Assembly: GCF_000526155.1 (NCBI RefSeq)
Contig: NZ_JAFN01000001.1
Span: 4,172,552-4,236,551, forward strand
DNA from: Deferrisoma camini S3R1
GTDB lineage: Bacteria > Desulfobacterota > Deferrisomatia > Deferrisomatales > Deferrisomataceae
Reading direction: 5' to 3'
DNA: 64,000 bases
The first letter of the stretch is position 1. Every line of letters starts with the position of its first letter. Below the pieces are notes generated by a model. That model was not told the origin of the DNA, searched no databases, and saw only the letters and a list, made by a program, of their open reading frames with translations. Shown piece by piece: positions 1 through 7,094 of this stretch. The translations under genes were made by a program, and so were the position numbers.

Positions 1-353
1 TGCGGCCGGCCCGCACCCGGTACCGCCGCCTGGCCACGGCCGAGCTCCCGATCCCGGTGGGGCCGTTCCCCACGGCCCGGTACAGCCTGCTGGAGGTCCG
101 GCCGCTCACCGGCCGCACCCACCAGATCCGCCGGCACCTCTCGGGCATCGCCCACCCCGTCGTGGGCGACACGGTCCACGGCGACGGTCGCCACAACCGC
201 ATGTTCCGCGAGCGTCTCGGCGTGCCGGGCCTGTTGCTCCACGCCCGGGTCCTGGTCTTTCCCTCCCCGGCCACGGGCGAGCCGGTCCGGGTCACCGCTC
301 CCTTCGACGAACGCTGGCGCAGGGCCCTGGATGCGTTGGGATGGACGGGCTAG
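1..353 (+). CDS. truC: tRNA pseudouridine synthase TruC, RluA family (5' end outside window)
   Basis: Only the C-terminal ~116 residues are present; the frame is open to the window edge and ends with TAG at 351-353. The fragment carries the RluA-family motif RTHQIRRHL, which contacts the RNA substrate, followed by HPVVGDTVHGDGRHNR. The GDGRHN stretch is typical of TruC, which converts U65 of certain tRNAs to pseudouridine. The catalytic Asp lies upstream of the window. This is the host gene at the left edge of the prophage region: degenerate integrase sequence begins about 50 bp after its stop. RluA membership is very likely; the TruC subfamily is good but not certain. Confidence 0.85.
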   Translation, partial: RPARTRYRRLATAELPIPVGPFPTARYSLLEVRPLTGRTHQIRRHLSGIAHPVVGDTVHGDGRHNRMFRERLGVPGLLLHARVLVFPSPATGEPVRVTAPFDERWRRALDALGWTG

Positions 354-400
354 TTCGAAGGATATTACCGCGGCTCGTAGTCCCCAGGTCCCCCCTTCAA

Positions 401-514
401 CCTCCCGATCCCGCCGTGACGATCGTCCACGACCGGCACAGCTACGACCAGGAGAAACGCGAGGCACTCCTGGCGTGGGAGAGGAGGGTGCGGGAGATCG
501 CGGGGGCCAGATAG
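401..514 (+). pseudogene. Integrase 3'-end remnant
   Basis: About 37 codons, ending at TAG 512-514, match the last residues of the intact integrase at 3367-4542: DRHSYDQEKREALLAWERR here against DRHSYDREKREALEAWERR there. The residue aligned with the integrase's catalytic tyrosine (VYDRHSY) is His (VHDRHSY), so even this tail would be inactive. No upstream part of the gene remains; homology starts near 407. Confidence 0.8.
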
Positions 515-626
515 ACCAAAGGCTCTCTCCGGGGAGGGAGTCTTGCCAGGGCTCCGGGCGGCTTGTCATCGCCGTGTGCCCGAGGCCCGCTGCCCGCAGG
601 CAGTCTCGCTAGCCCGATTGATCGGG
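407..626 (+). repeat. 220-bp direct repeat, left copy (integrase 3' end plus downstream sequence)
   Basis: Aligns without gaps to 4435-4654. It covers the integrase C-terminus, the stop, a GC-rich hairpin and the following non-coding stretch up to a CCCGAT/ATCGGG inverted repeat. The conserved non-coding half shows that the two copies descend from the same phage int region. Confidence 0.8.
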
Positions 627-1079
627 GATACTTTCTTCTTCCGCTAAGCCTTCTTTGGGGGGCTCTTCCATGTGGACTCCGGGGTGAAAGCTCCACGCCG
701 GAAGCATCACGTTACCCCAGGGGCCCCGCCCCGTTACACCCAAAAGGAACTCCCGCGCTGCGGCGAACAGGATAGTACTGCCGTTAACGTGCACCAGCGT
801 GGTGCGCTGATCTTCCGGCACGGTCTCATCCACGCGGAAGAAGCCCACAGCGTCCAACTCGATGCCGTACGGGCTCGGGTGATCTTCGTCGTAGGCGACC
901 CGGATCTTTAGGATCAGGCGGAAGCGCAAGGGGTCTTTGGTGTTGACGCTGACCTGAGGCTGCGCGCTGAGCTTGATGGGCACCTCTTGATTGGTGTCGG
1001 TGTTGGCGAAGTTCGGGTTCGCCTCGACGAGTACCCTGGGGAAGAAGTAGTTCTCAAGCCGCAAGGGGGGCGCTTTCAT
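609..1079 (-). CDS. SecB-like chaperone of a toxin-antitoxin-chaperone (TAC) system
   Basis: 156 residues from ATG 1079, chosen because AAAGGAGG sits just upstream; a more distal ATG at 1115 lacks this. The protein resembles SecB: VNGSTILFAAAREFLLGVTG followed by GPWGNVMLPAWSF corresponds to the SecB core. In TAC systems a dedicated SecB-like chaperone folds and protects the aggregation-prone antitoxin so that it can neutralise the toxin. It is the third gene of a leftward operon after the toxin (1476-1886) and antitoxin (1054-1479), overlapping the antitoxin 3' end by 26 bp. This toxin-antitoxin-chaperone order matches the Mycobacterium tuberculosis HigB1-HigA1-Rv1957 locus. An SecB working in general export is possible but less likely in this context. 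Confidence 0.85.
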   Translation of the reverse strand: MKAPPLRLENYFFPRVLVEANPNFANTDTNQEVPIKLSAQPQVSVNTKDPLRFRLILKIRVAYDEDHPSPYGIELDAVGFFRVDETVPEDQRTTLVHVNGSTILFAAAREFLLGVTGRGPWGNVMLPAWSFHPGVHMEEPPKEGLAEEESIPDQSG

Positions 1080-1479
1080 CGCACTCCTCCTTTGCAGCCG
1101 GTATCTCGGTTTCACGATACGTGTCCGCCCACCCTTCCGCCGCTTGAGTCCACTGGCCTGGTCTCCCTGGCCATGGAAGTTTCTCCCAGACCGTCGCCCG
1201 GCTCTCTTCGCACGGCCCGGGATCCAGGTGGATATGCACTCTCTCCCCGAACGCCGCGGCGATCTTTGTCATGGTCTTGATGGTGAAGTTGGCGTTGCCC
1301 GAGAGCATCTTGGTGACGTACGCCTGGCTAGTGCCGAGGCGTCGGGCCAACTCCGCCTTGTTGATGCCGTGCTTCTCCATCAGTCGGTGGATCTCCAGGG
1401 TGAAATCGTGAACGGCGTGAACGGCCAGAAACTCGGGGTCTTGGTCGAGGCCGTCGAAGTACTTCTGAAATACGCTCAT
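1054..1479 (-). CDS. higA: HigA-type antitoxin with C-terminal chaperone-addiction extension
   Basis: 141 residues with an XRE helix-turn-helix at about residues 35-85 (NKAELARRLGTSQAYVTKML). The toxin and antitoxin genes overlap by 4 bp (ATGA), indicating translational coupling. Beyond the DNA-binding domain lies a ~50-residue tail rich in Trp, Glu and Ala. In characterised TAC systems such a tail (ChAD) makes the antitoxin unstable without its SecB-like partner. The antitoxin is expected to repress the operon, probably through the palindrome just before the toxin start (1888-1903). Confidence 0.85.
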   Translation of the reverse strand: MSVFQKYFDGLDQDPEFLAVHAVHDFTLEIHRLMEKHGINKAELARRLGTSQAYVTKMLSGNANFTIKTMTKIAAAFGERVHIHLDPGPCEESRATVWEKLPWPGRPGQWTQAAEGWADTYRETEIPAAKEECDESAPLAA

Positions 1480-1886
1480 GGCGTCTCCTCCCAGTCGCGG
1501 GCGAGGGTCCCGCCTTTCTTGGCCTCCAGGTAGCGCTTACGCCGGGTCTTCGCGCGGTCGATCTCCGGCCTGGGGGTCTTCTGCGACTGCTTCACAAACC
1601 CGTGTGAGCAGAGGATGAGGCTTCCGGCCTCATCGTCGTAGAACCACAGAATCCGTGCACGTCCGTGGCGGAACTCCCAGATGCCGCCCCCAAGATGCTT
1701 GCAGTACTGCGTCTCGCTGGGGCGACCTCCCACGCTGACGCGCTCGATCAGGTCGAGAAGCCCGTTGAGGTCTGCCGATCTACCCTTCTCGAGTTCGGCA
1801 AAGAAGTCCTCAAGGTCACAGCGCCCCGTGTCGGCCGCGATGGCGCAGACCCGGTGTCTTCCTTTTCGGACGGTGATGAGGCGCAT
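1476..1886 (-). CDS. higB: HigB-type toxin (RelE/Gp49-like mRNA interferase)
   Basis: 136 residues. The segment KHLGGGIWEFRHGRARILWF, followed by a strand ending in CSHGFVKQSQKTP and a basic helix, is the typical phage-derived Gp49/HigB pattern. These toxins cleave mRNA on the ribosome. It is the first gene of the leftward operon and overlaps higA by 4 bp. Toxin-first order is the rule for HigBA. The upstream ~300 bp (1904-2187) contains no recognisable gene. Confidence 0.85.
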   Translation of the reverse strand: MRLITVRKGRHRVCAIAADTGRCDLEDFFAELEKGRSADLNGLLDLIERVSVGGRPSETQYCKHLGGGIWEFRHGRARILWFYDDEAGSLILCSHGFVKQSQKTPRPEIDRAKTRRKRYLEAKKGGTLARDWEETP

Positions 1887-1887
1887 A

Positions 1888-1903
1888 TTAACTTATCGGT
1901 TAA
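1888..1903. promoter_or_regulatory. Palindromic operator candidate of the TAC operon
   Basis: TTAACTTATCGGTTAA is an inverted repeat (TTAAC-N6-GTTAA) ending 1 bp before the higB start codon. HigA-type antitoxins usually bind such palindromes in their own promoter. The placement would also mask the translation start; no strong ribosome binding site is visible in front of this gene. Confidence 0.5.
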
Positions 1904-2187
1904 GGGATGCAAACGCTAAAATTGCCAGCCCAAGATAATGTGTGTCTGTGCCCGCCGACCTCAAGATATGCCGCCCACCCATGCCCTTTGTCCACGGGGG
2001 TCACCTCGCGCATGTCTTCCCCTTTTCTTCAGATCATCGCCCGGGTGCCCGCCTGAACCGCCAGGGGGGCGTTGGATCAGACAGTGACCAGACGCCCCGC
2101 TTCGCGGCCCGGGCCTCGAGGGCGACGAGCGTCACAGCAGCTTGACCAGGGCGGCGGCAACGACGGCGGCTTGGGTGCCCGTCTCCT

Positions 2188-2742
2188 CTATTTTGCCCCT
2201 ACAGTGGCAACCCCGTGGGTCACATCGTGGAAGGCCAGGAGGCATGAGAGGTCGGCGGGGTCCAGTCGCGCGCGCTGGGTCAGGACCTCCCCCTTGATCT
2301 CGATCAGCACGCGCCGTGCGGAGACGATGCGATCAAGGTCCTCCGGGCTCACTTCGCAGAAGGTGGTCTCGAACGCTTCGCCGGTGTCCGTGATGTTGCG
2401 CCTGCCGTCGCTTCCCGTGCACGTCAGGACGATCTTGTCCCCGTCGGCGATGAACGTCATGGCTTTGCCCGGCGAGAGAAACGCCCAAGTCGGGCCCACC
2501 CACTGGGCGAAGAATCCCAGCTTGAAGCCTCTTCTGTCGCTTGTTGCCGATGCGCCGAGATACCAGATGCCGTTCTGAACGGTGCCCCCGCTCAGGATCA
2601 GGGAGTCGAGGACCACGCATTGGGCGTCTTGCAACGGGTCCTTCCACTTTCGGATCGGGCAGAGAGGCCCGCCTGCGAACGCCCCGGAACTGACCAGACA
2701 TAGAACCGCCCCCAGAAAAACGCCCCTCCGTACCCCCTTCAC
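2188..2742 (-). CDS. Small secreted protein of unknown function
   Basis: 184 residues with an N-terminal Sec signal peptide (basic MKGVRRG, then hydrophobic VFLGAVLCLVSSGAFA, with cleavage likely after AFA). The mature part has five cysteines and no motif I recognise. It lies leftward in the cargo interval of the remnant prophage, downstream of the repressor relic, in the position of lysogenic-conversion (moron) genes. It could act in the periplasm, for example in surface modification or superinfection exclusion, but nothing in the sequence proves this. Confidence 0.6.
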   Translation of the reverse strand: MKGVRRGVFLGAVLCLVSSGAFAGGPLCPIRKWKDPLQDAQCVVLDSLILSGGTVQNGIWYLGASATSDRRGFKLGFFAQWVGPTWAFLSPGKAMTFIADGDKIVLTCTGSDGRRNITDTGEAFETTFCEVSPEDLDRIVSARRVLIEIKGEVLTQRARLDPADLSCLLAFHDVTHGVATVGAK

Positions 2743-2796
2743 GTGAACGCCCCCTTGATAGGTGAAAGGTTGCCCCCGCTTTCTCGCCAGTTACAC

Positions 2797-2946
2797 CGTC
2801 TGCCCGATCATCCGGAATCCGGGCGCCCCTCTGTGATCCCCTCATGCGTCGCCTTTTCCCCGCACGAGCACGGGCTGCCGAGCCTGGTCTGAACCACCCG
2901 GTCGGAAATGCAACCATGTTTCCGTGCCCTCGTCCATCAGGATCAG
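2797..2946 (-). pseudogene. Relic of an S24-type phage repressor
   Basis: Two blocks match the intact repressor gene at 7095-7742. The block near 2797-2842 corresponds to its 3' end (ATCCGGAATCCGGGCGCCCC). The block near 2843-2946 corresponds to the linker, with residues MDEGTETWLHFRPGG against IDEGVETWLHFRTEW. The ~170 bp between them, including the catalytic Ser region, is deleted, and the remainder is out of frame. This ties the remnant to a phage closely related to the intact prophage. Confidence 0.7.
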
Positions 2947-3115
2947 GACCAAACCGCGGGTGTCTGGGCAAGAGCGGTTCCGTTGGCTGCTGGTCGGAGG
3001 CGCATGGGGAGGAACGCTCGGTTGAACGGCCGCGTTTGAGTGTGAAGAAGCGCTCATGGGCGCACGCCTGTCGGGGCGGGAAAACCACCGGATCAAGGAA
3101 CCAAACGAAGAATCG

Positions 3116-3172
3116 TTGGTGCCCGGGGCGGGATTCGAACCCGCACGGCCTTGCGGCCTAGGGATTTTAAGT
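3116..3172. other. attL: 57-bp core repeat (3' fragment of tRNA-Leu)
   Basis: Identical over 57 bp to 38699-38755. It contains the tRNA 3' half from the anticodon loop to the CCA end (minus strand) but lacks the 5' half, so it is not a functional tRNA. The integrase gene starts about 195 bp to the right. Confidence 0.9.
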
Positions 3173-3306
3173 GACCGAATCCGGCGATTCGCCGGGTTCC
3201 GGTAGCTTTTGGCTGGGTTTCTGTTTTTCCTTGCGTTACATGGGGTTATGTGTGTATTCTCGGTGCGTCGGCGTCCGCCGGGGTGCGGTGGTACCCGGAG
3301 CGAAGC

Positions 3307-3347
3307 GGACACTTTTCGGACACTTTTTGACGGTGTCCGACGGACAC
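3307..3347. promoter_or_regulatory. Candidate integrase arm-type sites, left
   Basis: Four copies of GGACAC lie between attL and the integrase start: 3307, 3318, 3333 (inverted) and 3342. The first two are extended to GGACACTTTT. The same GGACACT motif occurs twice next to attR (38623, 38634). Such repeats flanking the core are the usual arrangement of arm-type binding sites for phage integrases. Confidence 0.5.
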
Positions 3348-3366
3348 GTCGCCACCGAGGGACCCT

Positions 3367-4542
3367 ATGCCAGCCCGCTTGTTCACGTCCGCGTACCTGC
3401 GGAGTCTCCGGCCGAAAGATAGACGTTACGAGGTCAGGGAGCCCGGTGGCCTCGGGCTCTGGGTGTACCCATCGGGCCGGAAAACCTGGATGTACACGTA
3501 CACGGTGGGTGGGCGGAAGTTCCGGCTCAAGATCGGGGAGTACCCCCGGGTGGGGCTGGCCGAGGCGCGCAAGCTCGTGGTGGCCGCGAAGGCGGACATT
3601 GCGCAGGGGATCAACCCCCAGCTCGCCACGCGCAGGAAGCGCCAAGAGATGAAGCGCCAAGGTCTTACTGTGCGCGACCTCGTGCGGGCCTATATCGAGC
3701 GCTGGGCGAAGCCACGAAAGCGCTCCTGGGCCGAGGACCAGCGCCGGCTCAAAGCGGACGTGGTGCGGGCGTGGGGCCACCGGCCGGCGTCGGAGATCAC
3801 ACGGGCAGACGTTCGCGAGCTTCTGGACGAGGTGCTTGAGCGGGGGCCCTACGCGGCGAACCGGCTGTTTGCGACGATGCGCCGGATGTTCAACTGGGCG
3901 GTGGAGGTGGACCTCCTGCCGGCGTCGCCCTGTTGGCAGGTGCGGATGCCGGCCCAGGAGCAGCCCCGGGAACGGGTGCTGACGCCGGCGGAGATTCGGG
4001 CGTTCTGGTGGGGGCTGGAAGGGTTCTCCCATGTGCGAGGGGATGCGTTTCTCCCCCGGGACTCAGTGCGCCGGGCGCTGCGCGTGCTGCTCCTGACGGC
4101 CCAGCGGCCCGGGGAGGTGTCGGCGCTTCCGTGGGCCGAGGTCGAGGGGGAGTGGTGGACGATCCCGGGGGAGCGCACCAAGAACCGCAAGACTCATCGT
4201 GTGCCTCTGACGCCCCTGGTGCTGGAGCTCCTGGGCGAGCCGGGGGGCGAGTGGGTGTTCCCCGGCCGAGCAAAGCCGATCACGCCCACGGATCTCGGGC
4301 ACGCGATTCAGCAGTACCGGCGCCTCACCGGGGTGGAGCGCTTCACCCCCCACGACCTGCGCCGGACCGCGGCTTCGGGGATGGCCTCGTTGGGGGTGCC
4401 CCGGCTCGTGATCCGCCAGGTGCTGAACCACACCGACCCCACGGTGACGGCCGTGTACGATCGGCACAGCTACGACCGGGAGAAGCGCGAGGCGCTGGAG
4501 GCGTGGGAGCGGAGGGTGCGGGAGATCACGGGGGCCAGATAG
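3367..4542 (+). CDS. int: Tyrosine-type phage integrase (P4-like, DUF4102 N-terminus)
   Basis: 391 residues, normal for the family. Residues ~1-90 form the arm-binding DUF4102 domain (GLGLWVYPSGRKTW, with FRLKIGEYPRVGLAEAR). The middle is the SAM-like core-binding domain. The C-terminal half has the catalytic Arg in LTAQRPGEV, the HDLRRT box and the nucleophile Tyr364 in TAVYDRHSY. It performs site-specific recombination at the tRNA-Leu core repeat. It is transcribed inward from attL and followed by a perfect GC hairpin (4547-4572). Its last ~35 codons and the downstream 110 bp are duplicated at 407-626 as a relic of a sister phage. Confidence 0.95.
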   Translation: MPARLFTSAYLRSLRPKDRRYEVREPGGLGLWVYPSGRKTWMYTYTVGGRKFRLKIGEYPRVGLAEARKLVVAAKADIAQGINPQLATRRKRQEMKRQGLTVRDLVRAYIERWAKPRKRSWAEDQRRLKADVVRAWGHRPASEITRADVRELLDEVLERGPYAANRLFATMRRMFNWAVEVDLLPASPCWQVRMPAQEQPRERVLTPAEIRAFWWGLEGFSHVRGDAFLPRDSVRRALRVLLLTAQRPGEVSALPWAEVEGEWWTIPGERTKNRKTHRVPLTPLVLELLGEPGGEWVFPGRAKPITPTDLGHAIQQYRRLTGVERFTPHDLRRTAASGMASLGVPRLVIRQVLNHTDPTVTAVYDRHSYDREKREALEAWERRVREITGAR

Positions 4543-4654
4543 ACCGAAGGCTCCCTCCGGGGAGGGAGCCTTGCCAGAGCCCCAAGCGGCTTGTCATCGC
4601 CGTGTGCCCGCGGCCCGCTGCCCGAAGGCAGTCTCGCTAGCCCGATTGATCGGG
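4435..4654 (+). repeat. 220-bp direct repeat, right copy
   Basis: Gap-free partner of 407-626. Recombination between the two would delete about 4 kb, removing the TAC operon, the left att site and most of the intact integrase. Confidence 0.8.
4547..4572 (+). terminator. Hairpin after integrase
   Basis: AAGGCTCCCTCC and GGAGGGAGCCTT form a perfect 12-bp stem with a GG loop, starting 5 bp after the int stop. There is no T-tract, so termination efficiency is uncertain. The remnant copy keeps most of the pairing, partly through G-T wobbles. Confidence 0.5.
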
Positions 4655-4670
4655 AACAGCATCTCGCTGC

Positions 4671-5630
4671 CTACGCGGGAGTGATTTGCAAGAGCGTGTA
4701 GTGGGCTCGCTCCATGCCTGTGGCCTCATTGCGAATGACAACCTTTTCAGCCGCCCCTTTCACTCGTTGCCCAAGGTGGAGGGGGGTGATCATGTCGTGG
4801 AAAAGGTCTTGGGCGAAAGTGAGCGAGACCTTTTCACCGGTGTCCAGCATGACCTTGACCCGACCCCTGCGTGCCAGTTCGTCCACCACTCCCTCAAACT
4901 CGACCCTTTCCGGCTCCCGCTCTTTGAGTGAGTTCAGGATGCTGGTGATCCTATGCAGATCAGCCTTGCGTCCTGTCCATTGACGGGCCTCTCCCGCTGG
5001 GGTGCGCCAATAGAAGTTGGTCTCGAGGTCCGCCTTGAGTATCGCGTCTAGTAACTCTCCCAACTCCCGACCCGCTGCGGCTCCGACTTCCGTTGCGCAC
5101 TCCACTGTTTCCTCAGCCGATTCTGCTTTCAGAACGTCGAACACTCGCTTGAGGGCCTCCTCGCTGAGGCTGTGACCGAAAAGATCCATCTGGTCTTTTT
5201 TGGCGAGTGTCTTGGTGGAGATGACGATTTTGGTCGATCCAGGAGACACAGCGGCTAGTCGCAGATCGAGGGTTTCTTTTAGGTCTCTGGGCACAGGGCC
5301 GCCACGGGATGACCGGTTAGACCTCATAAAGTGTGCCGTACGCAGCACTACCTTGAAAAAGCGAGCTGCGATATTCCCGGCGAGATCGAGCGGAAGCGTT
5401 CCCCAAACGGCCTTTTCTCCCTTGAGTTGGATGGTAATGTATTCGTTCCGCCTGGATTCGAGTTCTTGGCGCAGTTCTGCCTGGAGTTCCGCTAGGTGGC
5501 TTTCAAGGCTAGATGCGGAGAGCTGGTAGGCGAAGTCGTCTGGGGCTTCTTCGAGGTGCAAACGGTCTTTTTCCAGGAGCTTCTCGGCTTCGGAAATTCG
5601 TGTGCGGAGCCACTCGACGTTGGTAATCAT
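4671..5630 (-). CDS. Coiled-coil protein coupled to a minimal nucleotidyltransferase (function unknown)
   Basis: 319 residues from ATG 5630. That start overlaps the stop of the upstream nucleotidyltransferase-like gene as ATGA, which decides the start. Residues ~5-65 are strongly helical and probably coiled coil (heptads in RISEAEKLLEKDRLHLEE and LESHLAELQAELRQELE). The rest is mixed alpha/beta with no motif I recognise; a late segment, VDELARRGRVKVMLDTGEKV, looks like a small beta-rich domain. GC content is lower than in the phage structural genes, as is common for cargo. Position between int and repressor, leftward and coupled, suggests a two-gene accessory or defence module. Confidence 0.65.
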   Translation of the reverse strand: MITNVEWLRTRISEAEKLLEKDRLHLEEAPDDFAYQLSASSLESHLAELQAELRQELESRRNEYITIQLKGEKAVWGTLPLDLAGNIAARFFKVVLRTAHFMRSNRSSRGGPVPRDLKETLDLRLAAVSPGSTKIVISTKTLAKKDQMDLFGHSLSEEALKRVFDVLKAESAEETVECATEVGAAAGRELGELLDAILKADLETNFYWRTPAGEARQWTGRKADLHRITSILNSLKEREPERVEFEGVVDELARRGRVKVMLDTGEKVSLTFAQDLFHDMITPLHLGQRVKGAAEKVVIRNEATGMERAHYTLLQITPA

Positions 5631-6082
5631 GGCCGCACCTCCAGCCTGGCGATGCCCTTGGGGGTGTTGTGCCGGTCGAAACCGAACACGCCGCGCCAGT
5701 ACATCATCAGGTCGTGATTCTCCAGAGGGTAGAAGAACGCATGGCACCCGAACCGGAGCTTCATCTCTTCTGGATGCATTACAAGCCATCCTAGCAGATT
5801 TTTGTCGCGCGGCGAGAGGGCATTCGCCTCTCGCGCGGACGCGCCGATCGCCAGGTCGACGTCCCCCGGGTACGGCTTCGTTGTGGCATAGGAACCATTG
5901 ATCCAGACGACCATGGATATGGGCACCGTGAACAAGTGGCCCAGGTATTTCGTCAAGCCTTCTGTGAGCCGTGCCCGGTGTTCCCGTCCTTCGTTGAACG
6001 GGTCGACAAAGACCCGGTGAAGGTCGTCCAGAGCGACATCGTGAAACCCCGGCGGGAAAAGCGGTGGGTACCCCCCTGGCAT
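5627..6082 (-). CDS. Minimal nucleotidyltransferase-fold protein (DUF6932-like)
   Basis: 151 residues from ATG 6082, which has AAAGGAG upstream. The segment WINGSYATTKPYPGDVDLAI carries the GS...DxD pattern of pol-beta-type nucleotidyltransferases: Gly-Ser of the P-loop, then metal-binding Asp-Val-Asp. The rest of the fold is short, as in MNT-type or DUF6932 proteins, which often sit in two-gene modules. Its stop overlaps the start of the coiled-coil partner gene by ATGA, so the two are made together. Possible roles include an NTase toxin or regulator, or part of a phage-exclusion system. The substrate cannot be read from the sequence. Confidence 0.65.
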   Translation of the reverse strand: MPGGYPPLFPPGFHDVALDDLHRVFVDPFNEGREHRARLTEGLTKYLGHLFTVPISMVVWINGSYATTKPYPGDVDLAIGASAREANALSPRDKNLLGWLVMHPEEMKLRFGCHAFFYPLENHDLMMYWRGVFGFDRHNTPKGIARLEVRP

Positions 6083-6148
6083 AGCCTCTCCTTTCTCGAA
6101 TGGATGGACTACCTCCTCAGGGCATGGCGTAAGAACCAATCGGCATCG

Positions 6149-6640
6149 TCAAGGCGCGGCTTTACGCCTCCCCCTCCTCCACTCCCACGGCGGCCTCGGG
6201 TCTGGGAGCGACCACAGCCCCCGCTTGGCGGCCCGGGCCTCGGCCTCGAGGACACCGAGCTCGTGGTCATCCGGGGCATAACGCCTGTACCACCACGCGA
6301 GGCCGGCGCGCACGAGCTCCCGATTGAGGCTCCGGCCGTCCGGGAGGATCACCTCGGCCACCAGTCGCCCGTACCGGTCCCGACCGTGCTCGATGAGGGT
6401 GACGGTCTTCCCGAAGGCGAGTTCCGAGGCGAACTGCTTCGCCCTCTTCCCGAAAGGCTGCCGGCGCTCCGGGCAGTCGATGCCGTAGAGGCGGACTCGG
6501 ATCTCCTGCCTGTTGACGAGGATCTTCAGGGTGTCGCCGTCCACTACCCCCACTACCAGCCCCTGGAGGGAGGCCGCGAGGGCAAATAGAGGGAGAAGAA
6601 CGAGGGCGGCCGCCGTTCTTCTCAAGGGGTCAAGTCCCAA
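6149..6640 (-). CDS. Secreted thermonuclease (SNase-like)
   Basis: 163 residues with a hydrophobic signal sequence at residues ~9-25, followed by a staphylococcal-nuclease domain. Visible residues include VVDGDTLKI (Ca-binding Asp), RLYGIDCPERRQPFG (catalytic Arg and Glu region) and DRYGRLVAEV (second Arg). The fold ends at AKRGLWS. The predicted start is TTG at 6640, inside the end of the preceding gene; TTG 6625 is an alternative. It probably degrades nucleic acid in the periplasm or outside the cell. It sits in the prophage cargo interval and is not a typical phage essential gene. Confidence 0.85.
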   Translation of the reverse strand: MGLDPLRRTAAALVLLPLFALAASLQGLVVGVVDGDTLKILVNRQEIRVRLYGIDCPERRQPFGKRAKQFASELAFGKTVTLIEHGRDRYGRLVAEVILPDGRSLNRELVRAGLAWWYRRYAPDDHELGVLEAEARAAKRGLWSLPDPRPPWEWRRGRRKAAP

Positions 6641-7082
6641 GGTGCCGCACGGCGACCCTGGCCTCTAGCGAATTCGGGTGCCGCCGGAGGAGTTCCCGAT
6701 AAAGCACGTCCGCCTTATTCTTGTCGCCGTCCCGCCTAGCCTCTGAAGCGAGGTGGAGGAGTTCCTCTGGTTTTGCGTTTTTCAATTCTGCTAGAAAGGG
6801 TGGCGGTTCTTCGGACGGCTTGGCAGGCTCTGACTCTCGCGCTCGTGGTTGTACGAGATCCGCCTGACATTTGGGACACCGGATCGCCTCTGGGTGAATC
6901 TTGCTTCTGCAGTAAGGACACCGTTTGCCCCCTGCGAACAGGGCGATCAGGAGCCCAAATGGTCCGAGAAAGACCCCCCCAATGAAACCAAGGAATGCGC
7001 TCCCACCTCTCGATGATGCAATGAGTGCTGAACAAACCCCGAAAAGAATCCAAATGACAAACGCGCCAGTGAACATTGCCAA
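6630..7082 (-). CDS. Membrane protein with zinc ribbon and short TPR-like tail
   Basis: 150 residues. Two hydrophobic segments (residues ~3-22 and ~30-50) are followed by a rubredoxin-like zinc ribbon (CPYCRSKIHPEAIRCPKC) and then a helical repeat (KNKADVLYRELLRRHPNSLEARV) resembling a single TPR unit. Such phage- or host-borne membrane zinc-ribbon proteins have no defined function. It lies between the repressor and the nuclease and overlaps the latter by 11 bp, so it is probably co-transcribed with the cargo. Confidence 0.6.
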   Translation of the reverse strand: MAMFTGAFVIWILFGVCSALIASSRGGSAFLGFIGGVFLGPFGLLIALFAGGKRCPYCRSKIHPEAIRCPKCQADLVQPRARESEPAKPSEEPPPFLAELKNAKPEELLHLASEARRDGDKNKADVLYRELLRRHPNSLEARVAVRHLGT

Positions 7083-7094
7083 CCCCCTCCGTGC

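Larger units (their letters stand above)
401..3115. mobile_element. Decayed prophage remnant with TAC cargo
   Basis: The interval begins with an integrase 3' tail (407-514) and ends next to the left attachment site of the intact prophage. Between them lie, leftward, a toxin-antitoxin-chaperone operon and a secreted protein, then a shredded S24 repressor (2797-2946). The order int tail, leftward cargo, leftward repressor is the same as in the intact prophage at 3367-7742, and the two ends are homologous to it. The simplest reading is a related phage that once occupied the same tRNA site in tandem and lost nearly everything else. The 5' end of its integrase, its own left att site and all structural genes are missing. 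Confidence 0.6.

Noticed and set aside
3116..3172. Second tRNA-Leu gene
   Set aside because: Only the 3' part is present; no acceptor 5' strand or D-arm follows. It is the left att copy.
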